From CAWABB01 sp963701735 (GTDB lineage Bacteria; Bacteroidota; Ignavibacteria; UBA10030; UBA6906): DNA of 64,000 nucleotides. The translations under genes and the position numbers were made by a program. Of this stretch, positions 1 through 8,975 are shown piece after piece. Each line of letters begins with the position of its first letter. Position 1 is the stretch's first letter. The DNA lies in NCBI GenBank assembly GCA_963701735.1, contig CAVPBI010000007.1, positions 1-64,000 of the forward strand, written 5' to 3'. Under the pieces are notes generated by a model. That model was given only the letters and a program-made list of their open reading frames with translations. It was not told the DNA's origin and ran no database searches.

Positions 1-833
1 CGGCCTTCCGTGCGCCGGCGGAGATCACCGTCGTCGACGACCTGGGCCGGACCGTGCGCCTGGCCCGGCCGGCGCAGCGCATTGTCAGCCTCGCGCCAAG
101 CCTCACCGAAACGCTCTTCGCGATCGGCGCAGGCGACGCGGTGGCAGGCGTGACGTCGTACTGCACCTACCCGAAGGAGGCGACACAGAAGCCGCAGGTG
201 GGCGGCATGATCAACCCGAGCCTCGAGGCGATCGTCGCGCTCAAGCCGGACCTCATCGTGCTGAGCATGGAGGGGAACGTCCGCGAGGACTTCGACCGGC
301 TCACCACCCTCGGTGCTGCGGTGTTCGTCAGCAATCCCCGGTCGCTTGCCGATATTCGTACATCCATCGGACAGCTCGGTACCCTTGCCGGCCGGAGCGC
401 TGACGCATCCAGGCTGGCAGCGGAACTGGCTGCAGCGGAGGCGGACGTCGTCCGCGGTGTCTCAGGCCCGAAGGTCAGAACGCTTCTGATCGTCTCCATC
501 CGCCCTCTCATCGTGGTGGGCGGCCACACCTTCCTGAATGAGCTTCTGGAAACCGCCGGCGCCACAAACCTGGCCGCCCGCTTTCCGTCAACATACCCCA
601 CCCTCAGCCGCGAGGCGGTTGTGAGCGAAGACCCCGACCTGGTTCTGGTCACCTCTGAGGTCATAGCCGACACCCGCCTCCTGTTTGAGGAGTTTCCAGA
701 ATGGACGTCACTGAAGGCCGCACAGCGCAAACGCATCTACCGCATCGACGCCGATCTCGTCTCACGGCCGGGGCCACGCTCGGTCGAGGCCCTGCGCATG
801 ATCGCGCGCCTGGTGCAGGGAGGAACCCCATGA
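1..833 (+). CDS. ABC transporter substrate-binding protein, BtuF-like (5' partial)
   Basis: This is a periplasmic helical-backbone binding protein that would hand a metal chelate such as cobalamin, haem or a siderophore to an ABC importer. The frame is open to the left edge of the window. Codons before the first in-window GTG (54) read ITVVDDLGRTVRL, the usual N-terminal strand of the family, so the true start and signal peptide lie upstream. The first lobe shows IVSLAPSLTE and the TSYCTYP loop seen in cobalamin binders. The second lobe shows RPLIVVGGHTFLNELLE and DPDLVLVTSE. The stop overlaps the ATG of the next gene (ATGA), so the two are probably translationally coupled. The ligand cannot be told from the sequence, and no permease or ATPase partner is inside the window. 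Confidence 0.85.
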   Translation, partial: AFRAPAEITVVDDLGRTVRLARPAQRIVSLAPSLTETLFAIGAGDAVAGVTSYCTYPKEATQKPQVGGMINPSLEAIVALKPDLIVLSMEGNVREDFDRLTTLGAAVFVSNPRSLADIRTSIGQLGTLAGRSADASRLAAELAAAEADVVRGVSGPKVRTLLIVSIRPLIVVGGHTFLNELLETAGATNLAARFPSTYPTLSREAVVSEDPDLVLVTSEVIADTRLLFEEFPEWTSLKAAQRKRIYRIDADLVSRPGPRSVEALRMIARLVQGGTP

Positions 834-1471
834 CATCCCGCACACCTGCACGCCGGCCAAGGAAAGCGTTCGTCGGCATCGCCGGCAATATCGGCTCCGG
901 AAAATCGTCGCTCACGCGCCTGCTGAGCGAACGCACCGGCTGGGCTCCGTGTTACGAGTCCGTCGATGACAACCCGTACCTGGACGATTTCTACGCCGAC
1001 ATGCCCCGCTGGTCTTTTGAGCTCCAGGTGTACTTCCTCTCTCACCGGTTCCGCAGCCACAAGGCGATCGTCGAAGGCAGGAGGTCCGTGATCCTCGACC
1101 GCGTCATCTATGAGGACGCTGAGATATTCGCGCGGACGCTGTTTGAAATCGGCAAGATGGATGAGCGCGACTACCGGACGTATGTGGCGCTCTATGGAGT
1201 CATGACGGACTACCTGCGCCCGCCGGATCTGCTTGTCTATCTGAAGGCGAGTGTTCCAACGCTGCAGCGGCAGATCGCCGCGCGCGGCAGGGGCATGGAG
1301 CAGAGCATCCAGCGCGACTATCTTGAGAGGCTGAATACCCGGTACGAGGAGTGGATCAGGGGGTACAAACTCGGAAAGGTTCTGACCGTCGAGGTGGATT
1401 CCACCGATTTCGTCAATCGGCCGGCGGACCTGGACAAAGTCACGAAGAGAATTGAGCGGGCACTGCGGTAA
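830..1471 (+). CDS. deoxynucleoside kinase (dNK/dGK family)
   Basis: A 213-residue deoxynucleoside kinase that phosphorylates deoxynucleosides in the salvage pathway using ATP. The P-loop GNIGSGKSS lies at residues 19-27, the DRV motif in LDRVIYEDAEIF matches the family's catalytic DRS/ERS site, and the arginine-rich lid RQIAARGRGMEQ follows. I chose ATG 830 because it overlaps the previous stop as ATGA and puts the P-loop at the usual distance from the N-terminus. An upstream in-frame start at 701 would add 43 residues that are only the shadow of the binding-protein gene. It converges on the TauE/SafE gene. Specificity among dGuo, dAdo and dCyd is not readable by eye. Confidence 0.88.
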   Translation: MTSRTPARRPRKAFVGIAGNIGSGKSSLTRLLSERTGWAPCYESVDDNPYLDDFYADMPRWSFELQVYFLSHRFRSHKAIVEGRRSVILDRVIYEDAEIFARTLFEIGKMDERDYRTYVALYGVMTDYLRPPDLLVYLKASVPTLQRQIAARGRGMEQSIQRDYLERLNTRYEEWIRGYKLGKVLTVEVDSTDFVNRPADLDKVTKRIERALR

Positions 1472-1506
1472 GGCAGCCGCCGAATGGACGGTCGCGCGAA
1501 CGGCGA

Positions 1507-2314
1507 CTACGGGAAGAAGAACATCTTCGCGGCAATGACGAAGAGAAACGCGGCGAAGAACCGTCGAAGGTTATCGGCTTTGGTCTTGTGGGCGATCGAG
1601 GCGCCCACGCGCGCGAGCGGAATGGACGCCACCGCCAGCGGGATGGCGGCAAGATAGGCGACATATCCGAGCGTGTACGGCGGCAACAGCGGACTTCCCC
1701 ACCCACGCACAACATAGCCGATGACGGCTGCAAGCGCAGTGATGACGATCGTCGCGCTGGATGTCCCGAGGGCCTTCTTGAGAGGGAAGTGAAGAAGGCT
1801 GTACATGATGGGGATTGAAAAGATTCCCGCCGCCTACGCCTGCCAGCGACGAGACGACGCCCACCACGAGACCCGTGAGCGACAGCCCGGCGATCCCCAT
1901 CCGCGGCTCCTCTTCTCCCTTCGGCCTCCGTTGCTCCGAGAGCAGTCTGATCGCTGCCACAACCACGACGCCCGCAAAGATCTTCTGAAGCGTCTCCCCG
2001 CGCAATCCCGCCGCCAGCCAGGACCCGAGCCATGCCCCCACAACGCTTCCGATACCGATGATCATCACGGCTTTCCACACGACGTGACCGTTGCGCCGGT
2101 ATTCGTACGCAGAGGACATCGACGTGAAGATGATCACGAGCAGGCTCGTGCCGAACGCGATATGGGTCGCAACCAGCGAAGAGGCTCCGGTTGCCGACAG
2201 GTATGCCAGAAGGATGGGAACAAGGATAATCCCGCCTCCCACGCCGAAGAATCCGGCGAGGAACCCGGTGAGCGCGCCTCCTGCAAGCAGGAGGAGGAAA
2301 CTGGTCAGATCCAT
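1507..2314 (-). CDS. sulfite exporter TauE/SafE family permease (frameshifted)
   Basis: A multi-pass inner-membrane permease of the TauE/SafE (DUF81) family, proposed to move small organosulfur or sulfite anions. The N-terminal half (2314 leftwards) has the hallmark GFLAGFFGVGGGIILVPIL, and a second repeat carries VVGVVSSLAGVGGG. Directly after that glycine run the frame breaks. The family continuation IFSIPIMYSLLHFPLKKALG is encoded in the next frame and runs to 1507. Removing one base near 1825 restores a full-length protein of about 268 residues, so a one-base insertion (sequencing error or recent mutation) explains the break. It is the last gene of a tmk / S41 protease / tauE minus-strand run, with 25 bases after the protease stop. 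Confidence 0.8.
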
Positions 2315-2339
2315 GCGTGAGCCGGAGTGAGAGAGTGTG

Positions 2340-3989
2340 TCAGATGCCGAGCTTCCGGGAGTACGCTTTCGGGTTCTTCAGCATCGCCACAGCGGTATTC
2401 AACTGCACGTCCGAAGGGAACGAAGCCCTGATGCGGCCGCGCTCTCCCTGGAGCCGTCCCGCAAATTCGATCTGGAGCTCGTCTTTGATGTGGGCAGCAT
2501 AGCGGTCGAGCGCGCGCTCCTTTTCCTTTGCGAGCGCGGAGGTAAGCAGATCCAGGTCCTTGAGCACTTCGTCGCCGTAATGGTACGCGACCGCCTGCGT
2601 CCGAAGGTCCTGCAGCTTCGACTGGGTGTCCTCCTGGAACTCGAACTTCTCCTTCTTCAGGAATGCGTCAAACTCGCGCATCATCTCGGGCGTGACCGCA
2701 CCGGAGGTGTCCGCCGGGTGTGCCGCGCGATAGGTGGTCACGAACTTGAAGAACATCGCCTTCCGCTGCAGCTCACGGACCATGGGTCCGGGGTTGGTTT
2801 CATCCACGACGGTGTCGGGCGTAATGCCTCCATGCTCGTACACCTTCCGCCCCTTTGCGGTGGTGAAGACCTGCTTGAGGCTGTCCGGCGTTTTCGCAAA
2901 CACGCCGTTCGAATCGCGGTGCAGATAATCGATTTCCTGAATGCATCGGCCGCTCGGAGTGTAGTAGCGCGCCGTGGTCATCTTGAGCTGTGATCCGTAA
3001 TCCAGCGGCATGACGGTCTGTACCAATCCCTTGCCGAAGGTTCTCGTTCCGATGATCAGGCCGCGGTCGAGGTCCTGGATCCCGCCTGCCACGATCTCGC
3101 TTGCGCTCGCGCTCCCGCGGTCCGTGAGGACCACCATGGGAACCGAGCTCAGGACCGGCTCTTCATCAGAGCGGTATTCCTTGTCGGAGTCGCTGCTTCT
3201 GCCCTTCGTGCTCACCACGAGGCTGCCGCGCGGAATGAACTTGCTCACGACTTCCACGGCTGCGTCCAGCAGGCCGCCGGGGTTCCCCCGCACATCGAGG
3301 ATCACTCCCTTCAGGTCGCCGCGCACCTTGAAGTCCTTCAGCGCCTGGCGGACCTCTTCCCCTGCGAGGCGCGAGAAACGCTCCAGGCGGATATAGCCGA
3401 TGCCAGGCTCAACATAGTCGGCGTAGGTGACGTTCTTGAGCTTGATTTCCTCCCGGAGCAGCACGAATTCAACCGGAGCTTTTTCGCCCTCGCGCCGGAC
3501 GTTGACCTTCACCGACGTCCCGGGCTCGCCGCGGGTAAGGCCCCGCACTTCGTCCGGCTTCTTTCCCTCAACGCTCACGCCGTCCACAGCAATGATCCCG
3601 TCGCCCGGCACGATGCCCGCGCGCTGCGCCGAGTATCCGTCCATCACCGAGATGACGCGCACGCCGCCGTCCCTGATGCCGATCGTCACCCCGATGCCGC
3701 CGTACTTTCCGTTGGTGAGCAGATCGACCTCATCCCCTTCGCCCTCCGCGATATAGACGGTGTACGGATCCAGCGATTCCAGCATCCCGTCGATGCCCGC
3801 CTGCATGAACCGGTCGGGGTCGACCTGGTCCACGTAGTGCGTGGAAATCTCCTTGTACACCCTGCCGAAGACCTCAATGTTCTTCTTGACCGAGAAGAAA
3901 TAGCTCGTATCGGCGGGTAGCGTGAAGCCCGCAAACAGCATCACCGCAACCGCAGCCGTCAACCGCACCACCGTCCGCTTCCACGTCAT
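2340..3989 (-). CDS. S41 family C-terminal processing peptidase (Ctp/Prc type)
   Basis: A 549-residue exported serine protease of the C-terminal processing type, acting in the periplasm on proteins with unfolded C-termini. An N-terminal signal or anchor (VVRLTAAVAVMLFAGFTL) is followed by a helical region, a PDZ domain (about residues 85-165, GGIGVTIGIRDGGVRVISV) and the S41 core. The catalytic serine sits in DRGSASASEIVAGG and the lysine in RTFGKGLVQT. A C-terminal extension of about 150 residues follows, as in many FCB-group homologues. The start codon overlaps the tmk stop by four bases (ATGA), so the pair is translationally coupled. Substrates are unknown. Confidence 0.92.
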   Translation of the reverse strand: MTWKRTVVRLTAAVAVMLFAGFTLPADTSYFFSVKKNIEVFGRVYKEISTHYVDQVDPDRFMQAGIDGMLESLDPYTVYIAEGEGDEVDLLTNGKYGGIGVTIGIRDGGVRVISVMDGYSAQRAGIVPGDGIIAVDGVSVEGKKPDEVRGLTRGEPGTSVKVNVRREGEKAPVEFVLLREEIKLKNVTYADYVEPGIGYIRLERFSRLAGEEVRQALKDFKVRGDLKGVILDVRGNPGGLLDAAVEVVSKFIPRGSLVVSTKGRSSDSDKEYRSDEEPVLSSVPMVVLTDRGSASASEIVAGGIQDLDRGLIIGTRTFGKGLVQTVMPLDYGSQLKMTTARYYTPSGRCIQEIDYLHRDSNGVFAKTPDSLKQVFTTAKGRKVYEHGGITPDTVVDETNPGPMVRELQRKAMFFKFVTTYRAAHPADTSGAVTPEMMREFDAFLKKEKFEFQEDTQSKLQDLRTQAVAYHYGDEVLKDLDLLTSALAKEKERALDRYAAHIKDELQIEFAGRLQGERGRIRASFPSDVQLNTAVAMLKNPKAYSRKLGI

Positions 3990-4651
3990 CGTGTCGTCCC
4001 TGCTCCTTGTCTCTGTCGTTCCAATCGCTCAGTCACCGTGCCCCACACGTGGGCTTCTACTGCGTCGGGCGCCCCGGTTCCGTCGATGCGCACGATGCGG
4101 TCCGGCTCGGCTGCAGCGAGCGCGAGGTATCCATTGCGCACGCGTTCAAAGAACGCCCGGCCGGAACTTTCCATCCGGTCGGCAGCGGCCCCGGCGGCCC
4201 GCCGCCGGCGCTCCACTTCGTCGATCGGCACATCGAACAGTATCGTGAGGTCGGGCTTCAGCCCGCCTGCGCCGAAATCATTCAATCGCCTCACATCCTC
4301 GAGATTCAGCTCGCGTCCGTACCCCTGGTATGCGGTGGTCGAATCATAGAACCGGTCGCAGACCACGAGGCTCCCGCGCTGGAGCGACGGCCGGATCACC
4401 ACTTCCACGAGCTGGGCCCGGCTCGCCGCAAACAGCAGCAGCTCCGTACGCCCGCACATCGCAAGATGCTGGCGGTCGAGGAGGACGTCCCTTAGCCGCT
4501 CGGAGAGCGGCGTCCCTCCGGGATCCCGGAGAAACGTCACCGGAGGCCAGCGATCAGGCTCCTCCCGGTGGCTCCGCTCCAACCGGCGCAGCAACCGATC
4601 GGCCTGCGTGGACTTGCCGCTGTAGTCCAATCCTTCGAGCGTAACAAACAT
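3986..4651 (-). CDS. tmk: dTMP kinase
   Basis: Thymidylate kinase, 221 residues, converting dTMP to dTDP with ATP in dTTP synthesis. The P-loop GLDYSGKST is at residues 7-15, followed by RDPGGTPLSERLR (the family usually has REPGGT, so Glu is replaced by Asp here) and the dTMP-binding CDRFYDSTTAYQGYGR. The distal part has PDLTILFDVP, the strand before the lid region. It starts a minus-strand run with the S41 protease, which it overlaps by four bases, and it is divergent from the ECF sigma gene at 4738. Confidence 0.93.
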   Translation of the reverse strand: MFVTLEGLDYSGKSTQADRLLRRLERSHREEPDRWPPVTFLRDPGGTPLSERLRDVLLDRQHLAMCGRTELLLFAASRAQLVEVVIRPSLQRGSLVVCDRFYDSTTAYQGYGRELNLEDVRRLNDFGAGGLKPDLTILFDVPIDEVERRRRAAGAAADRMESSGRAFFERVRNGYLALAAAEPDRIVRIDGTGAPDAVEAHVWGTVTERLERQRQGAGTTR

Positions 4652-4695
4652 TCAAAAAGGTACGCACCTCCGGGACGGGAGTCAACCGCCGCGCC

Positions 4696-4724
4696 TTGCG
4701 CCTGAAAGGCCCGTTCAGTACATT
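4696..4724 (+). promoter_or_regulatory. candidate sigma70-type promoter for the ECF sigma gene
   Basis: TTGCGC (4696-4701), a 17-base spacer and TACATT (4719-4724), ending 13 bases before the ATG at 4738. Both hexamers deviate from consensus and no clear ribosome binding site precedes the ATG, so a near-leaderless transcript or a later start is possible. This is a pattern call only. Confidence 0.35.
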
Positions 4725-4737
4725 TCTCTGACGTTGC

Positions 4738-5388
4738 ATGCCAAGGAAACCCCGCCGACATAGCGCTGACCCGCCATCTCCGCCCACCTCCCGAGAGGAA
4801 AAGAAGCTCGCATCCCGCAACGAGGATTACCAGACGATCCAGGACGCGCTCCGCGGCGACAACCGCGCGTACCGGAAGCTGATGGACAAGTATCATGACG
4901 CGATCTACAGCTTCATCTTCCGGATGGTCCACGACAGAGAGCAGGTCGAGGATCTGACCCAGGAAGCGTTCATTAAGGCGTTCGGCTCCCTCAAGAATTT
5001 CAACGAAGAGTTCGCGTTCTCCACCTGGCTGTACAAGATTGCCACCAACAACTGCATCGACTACATCAGGAAGCGGAAGTTCCAGATGTATTCGATCGAC
5101 AAGCCGGTGGAATCGCACGACAGCGAGTACGTGTTTGAGCTCCCTGACGACTCCTACGAGGCCGACCGCGACGTGATCGCCGACCAGAGGTCCGTCCTGA
5201 TCCGCAACGCCATCGACAAGCTCCCGGAAAAGTACCGGCGCGTGATCCTCCTGCGGCACACCGAGGAAAAATCCTACGAGGAAATCGCCCGGATGCTCAG
5301 ACTCCCCATCGGAACCGTCAAGGCCCATATTTTCAGGGCCCGGGAGCTTCTCTACCGCCAATTGCGGAACAAAATCCGCAATTATTGA
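4738..5388 (+). CDS. RNA polymerase ECF-type sigma factor
   Basis: A 216-residue sigma-70 family factor of the extracytoplasmic function class. Region 2 is visible as DKYHDAIYSFIFRMVHDREQVEDLTQEAFIKAF (in pieces, residues about 49-82) with FSTWLYKIATNNCIDYIRKRK. Region 4 is LPEKYRRVILLRHTEEKSYEEIA followed by the recognition helix segment LPIGTVKAHIFRARELL. There is no region 1 or 3, as expected for ECF factors. The N-terminal 25 residues are rich in Pro, Arg and Ser and may be untranslated. No anti-sigma gene with a ZAS motif follows. Instead a toast-rack-like exported protein lies 71 bases downstream on the same strand. Target promoters are unknown. Confidence 0.93.
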   Translation: MPRKPRRHSADPPSPPTSREEKKLASRNEDYQTIQDALRGDNRAYRKLMDKYHDAIYSFIFRMVHDREQVEDLTQEAFIKAFGSLKNFNEEFAFSTWLYKIATNNCIDYIRKRKFQMYSIDKPVESHDSEYVFELPDDSYEADRDVIADQRSVLIRNAIDKLPEKYRRVILLRHTEEKSYEEIARMLRLPIGTVKAHIFRARELLYRQLRNKIRNY

Positions 5389-5459
5389 ACCGTCCGTAAC
5401 TTTGCCCTCGGGCAGGCCGTACTACTCTATAGTAGAGGGACCCAAGACACGGGATCACC

Positions 5460-6356
5460 GTGAAACACGCTGCCGCCATATCGATGTACGTCCTGATCGC
5501 GATTGCCGGGCTTGCATCCTTTGCCCTGGCACAGGAACCGAAGGTGACCGGCACGGTGTCCCGGACGCGAGAGATTGGACGCACGACCGAACGTGAGCTC
5601 AGCATCGTCCTCTCGTCGTCGTTCGGAACCGTGTCCATCGTCCCCGGCCAACCGGAAAAGATCCTGGTCGTCCAGAACCTGAAGGGAGACCCTGCCCACA
5701 GCTTTGCGATGGACTATGCGATCCGGAACCGTGTCGGATATCTGGATCTGAATCTGGGGGAACCGGGGGTCAGGGAAGAGGACGGCGAAGAGAAGACGAC
5801 GGTGACGGCGTTTCAGCAGGGACCGTGGGAATTGCAGCTCAGCCCCGACATACCGGTGTCGCTCGACGTGGAGCTGGGCATCGGGAAGGGTGAGTTCCGG
5901 CTGGGCGGCTTGCAGGTGAAGGACTTCACGCTTTCGACCGGAGCGAGCGACGTGATGCTGTCGTTCGATTCCCCGAACGTCGGCACGATCGAAAACATCA
6001 ACATCGAGTCGGGGTTGAGCAGGTTCCAGGCACGCAACCTCGGCAACGCCAACTTCAAGCACCTCCGCTTTCAGGGAGGCGTCGGCTCGTACCTTCTGGA
6101 TTTCAGTGGAAGCCTTACCAGCGAGGTCGATGTCGATCTTGAGGTGGGCCTCGGCGTCGTCACCGTCGTCATTCCCTCGAACGTCGGCGCGCGCATCGTG
6201 TACGACGAAACCTGGATGTCGAGCATCGATCTCGACCCGGATTTCCGCACGGCCGGCGACAATATCTACACCACCTCCAACCTTGGCACGGCTGCCGGGC
6301 GAATGAACCTGCGCGTCAATTCGGGCGTAGGCAGCGTCAAAGTGCGCCGGCAGTAG
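5460..6356 (+). CDS. exported beta-repeat protein, toast-rack / LiaF-C-like
   Basis: A 298-residue predicted exported protein of unknown function. It begins with GTG at 5460 and a signal peptide (MYVLIAIAGLASFALAQ, cleavage after ALA). The mature part is almost entirely short beta strands with alternating Gly, Asp and Asn: LDVELGIGKGEFRLGG, LSTGASDVMLSFDSPN, VDVDLEVGLGVVTVVIP, LRVNSGVGSVKVRR. This pattern matches the 'toast rack' and LiaF C-terminal adhesin-like beta-helix domains found in cell-envelope stress proteins. It lies 71 bases after an ECF sigma gene, so it could be a target or sensor of that factor. It converges on the CHAT gene with only six bases between the stops. Confidence 0.7.
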   Translation: MKHAAAISMYVLIAIAGLASFALAQEPKVTGTVSRTREIGRTTERELSIVLSSSFGTVSIVPGQPEKILVVQNLKGDPAHSFAMDYAIRNRVGYLDLNLGEPGVREEDGEEKTTVTAFQQGPWELQLSPDIPVSLDVELGIGKGEFRLGGLQVKDFTLSTGASDVMLSFDSPNVGTIENINIESGLSRFQARNLGNANFKHLRFQGGVGSYLLDFSGSLTSEVDVDLEVGLGVVTVVIPSNVGARIVYDETWMSSIDLDPDFRTAGDNIYTTSNLGTAAGRMNLRVNSGVGSVKVRRQ

Positions 6357-6362
6357 CCCCTT

Positions 6363-8975
6363 CTAGCGGGCCCACAAGAAGAACTGACCCCAGACCAGCG
6401 GAGACTGATACCCCGGCGTGCGTATCATGTCGAGCTGCACCGCCCGGAATGCCCCTGCGACGGTCGCACCGTTGACCAGGTTCGTGTAGAACACTTCATT
6501 GAAGTACTTCTTTGCCTTTCGCAACGGGACGAACCCGTTCATCACCGTTGCTCCGGTTCCGCTGAACGCAAGGAGCAGCGGAATCCCGGTATGGTAGAAC
6601 GTGCCTCCCGGCGAGAGGTTGGAGAGAACAATGGCCGGCGCCGGGGGCAGGGCGAGCAGCTGGCCGAGCGGCACTTCGTCCGGGAACGTCTGCGACTTCC
6701 CGTCGGAGAGCACGATGGCCGCGTTCTCCGGATGCCTCTGGTTGACGATGAACTGCGCCGCGATGTGCAGGAGCTGCGATGATTCCCGGCCGAGTTCTCC
6801 GATCGTCGCCTGCCTTCCGAAGTACAGCCGGGCCTCCTTGTAGAACGCCCGGATGTCCCTCAGCTCATATTCCACATCCCACTTCGTCCGGCCCGGGAAC
6901 CCCGCTGCCGCCACTTCCCTGACGATCGCAGGAAGTTTCGGCGGGAGCAGCACGGTCCCTGCAAGCGGCAGATACTGTACCTGGTATTGTTCGGCCATGT
7001 ACGCACTCCGCTTCCCGCGACCCGTCCTGAGCGCGTGTACCGGGAGCCAGGGAAATTCGGGCGTGGCCGTCACCAGGACAACCCCGCTTTTCGACAAATC
7101 ACGCGCGACGGGGCGCACGAACCAATCCGCCATCGACTGCAGGAGCTGCTCCGCCCGCGTGCGTGGTGCAGCGGGATCGATGCGGATGGTGTCAGCTTCC
7201 GATTCAACGGAGCGGAACAGCGAGGACAGCTCGCTCGTCGAGGCCATCACCTGTTCGCGGCGGACGGCCGCGATCCGCAGCTGAACGTCGCCTTGCGTGA
7301 CGGCAAAAACATACAGGCTTCGGGAGGTGGGCACATACCGGATAAGTGTCGTGCCGGGACCGAGCCGACGCTGGACATCCGTCAGCCTGACTCCATCAAC
7401 ACTTACGAGAGGTGCGAGCGTAGGCCACCTTCCCGCCGCCTCCTCGCGCGCCTGGGTGGCTTGCGCCCCCGCGGTCTCGAGCCGCAGATGGGCCAGCTTC
7501 ACAACCGGGATCCGCGCCTCCCCCGTCGCAAGGAGCGTGGCATACTGCGCCTCTGCCGCAATGCGGCGCGCTCTGAACCGCCGGGCCGTTTCAATGATCG
7601 CCGCGGCACCTGAATCCTTCAAAGCGGGCTCCGTCCCCGCAAGCATGCGCAGGTACAGCGAGCGGCTCTTCCGCTCCGCGAACCAGAAGGCTTCGCCCGT
7701 CTCTCCCGTCCGAAGCAAGACGTCCAGCAGCTGGTCATAGGCGTAGGTCGACCCTTCGGGGAAGAATGCCGCCTCGCACCGGGTATAGACATCCCGTTCG
7801 GGCGGATTGCTGAGCCATTGCTCCTGCAACGCGATTGCCCGCCGGTACCGATCGGTCGCCTGAACAAGCTGTCTGTTCCGCTCGGCGATCTTTCCCAGCG
7901 CGGCCTGGGCGAACGCCGCGCCGCGCGCATATCCCAGGCTTTCGAACAATTCCAGCCCGGATCGGGATTCGCGCACCGGGTCGGCGCCGCGGCTTTCAAG
8001 TGCGCACAGACCGAGGAGGATCGTTGCATACCCCTCGGCGATGCGGTCCCTCGAGTTCAGCGCATAGGTTAGCGCAGCCCGGTAGAACCGCGTGGCGTTG
8101 ACCATATCCCGGGTGCGGACGTACGTGTTCCCCACGTTGAGCAGGAGGCGCGTCGTGAGACCGCGCTCGGCCGGCATTGTGTACGCAACGCGGAGCGCGT
8201 CCGAGAAATACTGGAGCGCCTCACGCGCGTTCCCCGCATCGGCAGCAACTTCACCGAGCGTGCCCAGCGCCTGTGCCAGCACAACGGAATCCTTGGCGCG
8301 TCCGGCGTTGGTGACTGCCTCGAGAAGCGCCTGAGATGCCCGCTGGCGGTCCCCGCGGAGCGATGCTCCGGTGGCCGATTCCAGGTCGAGCTTCGCCAGC
8401 GTGCCGGCATCGCCGGCCGCCGTCGCGCTCTCGCTCAGATCCACAATCGCAAGCCGCTCGCCGTCGGCGTCATCCAGAGCCCGGTACGACGGGAGCATCG
8501 CCCGGAGCACTTCCCGAACACCGTCCTGGTCCTTGAACAGCCGGGCCAGCCGGAGCGTTTCGATGTACATGTCCATTGCGCGCCGGTCGTCGCCCATCCG
8601 GCGGTGCAGCTCGGCGATCTGAAGCGTGAGCCTGCGGATCGCAGCACGATCCGCCAGCGACCGGCGGGCTTCAATAGAACGGTTCAGGTATGCGAGCGCC
8701 GAGTCAACCTCGCCCACGATGGTATAGCTTCCGGCGAGCGCTTCCAGCATCGTGGCGATGTTTTCGGGACGACCGTCTTGCCGCTGCAACTCGATGGCTT
8801 CCAGCAACTGTGCCCGCGCCGAAGGGAGCTCGCCGGCATCGCTCGCCGCGAGGGCGGCAACCATCACGGAGTCTGCCCGCAGCCTTTCCGGACTCGGGCC
8901 ACTCTCGCAGCCTGATTGCAGCCACCAGACGGCGCCAGCCACAAGAAGCGGAAAGGGGATTCGTTGAAGCGTCAT
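6363..8975 (-). CDS. TPR protein with C-terminal, apparently catalytically dead CHAT domain
   Basis: An 870-residue predicted exported or lipid-anchored protein: an N-terminal hydrophobic segment ends in a lipobox-like SGC (residue 23). Residues about 30-440 contain tandem tetratricopeptide repeats (DAGELPSARAQLLEAIEL, EVDSALAYLNRSIEAR and others). Residues about 540-870 form a CHAT domain (caspase-HetF-associated with TPRs): FPWLPVHALR, YQVQYLPLAGTVLL, LLHIAAQF, IVLSNLSPGG, AFRAVQLDMI. CHAT proteases use a His-Cys dyad. Here the positions read AAQF (residue 741 Gln where His is expected) and VLSNL (Asn/Leu 786-787 where Cys is expected), so peptidase activity is unlikely. The start overlaps the glycerophosphodiesterase stop by four bases. 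It probably acts as a scaffold or sensor, which is inference. Confidence 0.82.
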   Translation of the reverse strand: MTLQRIPFPLLVAGAVWWLQSGCESGPSPERLRADSVMVAALAASDAGELPSARAQLLEAIELQRQDGRPENIATMLEALAGSYTIVGEVDSALAYLNRSIEARRSLADRAAIRRLTLQIAELHRRMGDDRRAMDMYIETLRLARLFKDQDGVREVLRAMLPSYRALDDADGERLAIVDLSESATAAGDAGTLAKLDLESATGASLRGDRQRASQALLEAVTNAGRAKDSVVLAQALGTLGEVAADAGNAREALQYFSDALRVAYTMPAERGLTTRLLLNVGNTYVRTRDMVNATRFYRAALTYALNSRDRIAEGYATILLGLCALESRGADPVRESRSGLELFESLGYARGAAFAQAALGKIAERNRQLVQATDRYRRAIALQEQWLSNPPERDVYTRCEAAFFPEGSTYAYDQLLDVLLRTGETGEAFWFAERKSRSLYLRMLAGTEPALKDSGAAAIIETARRFRARRIAAEAQYATLLATGEARIPVVKLAHLRLETAGAQATQAREEAAGRWPTLAPLVSVDGVRLTDVQRRLGPGTTLIRYVPTSRSLYVFAVTQGDVQLRIAAVRREQVMASTSELSSLFRSVESEADTIRIDPAAPRTRAEQLLQSMADWFVRPVARDLSKSGVVLVTATPEFPWLPVHALRTGRGKRSAYMAEQYQVQYLPLAGTVLLPPKLPAIVREVAAAGFPGRTKWDVEYELRDIRAFYKEARLYFGRQATIGELGRESSQLLHIAAQFIVNQRHPENAAIVLSDGKSQTFPDEVPLGQLLALPPAPAIVLSNLSPGGTFYHTGIPLLLAFSGTGATVMNGFVPLRKAKKYFNEVFYTNLVNGATVAGAFRAVQLDMIRTPGYQSPLVWGQFFLWAR

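Noticed and set aside
701..829. Upstream start for the deoxynucleoside kinase
   Set aside because: The extra 43 residues are a shadow of the binding-protein gene, and ATG 830 overlaps its stop in the usual coupled way.
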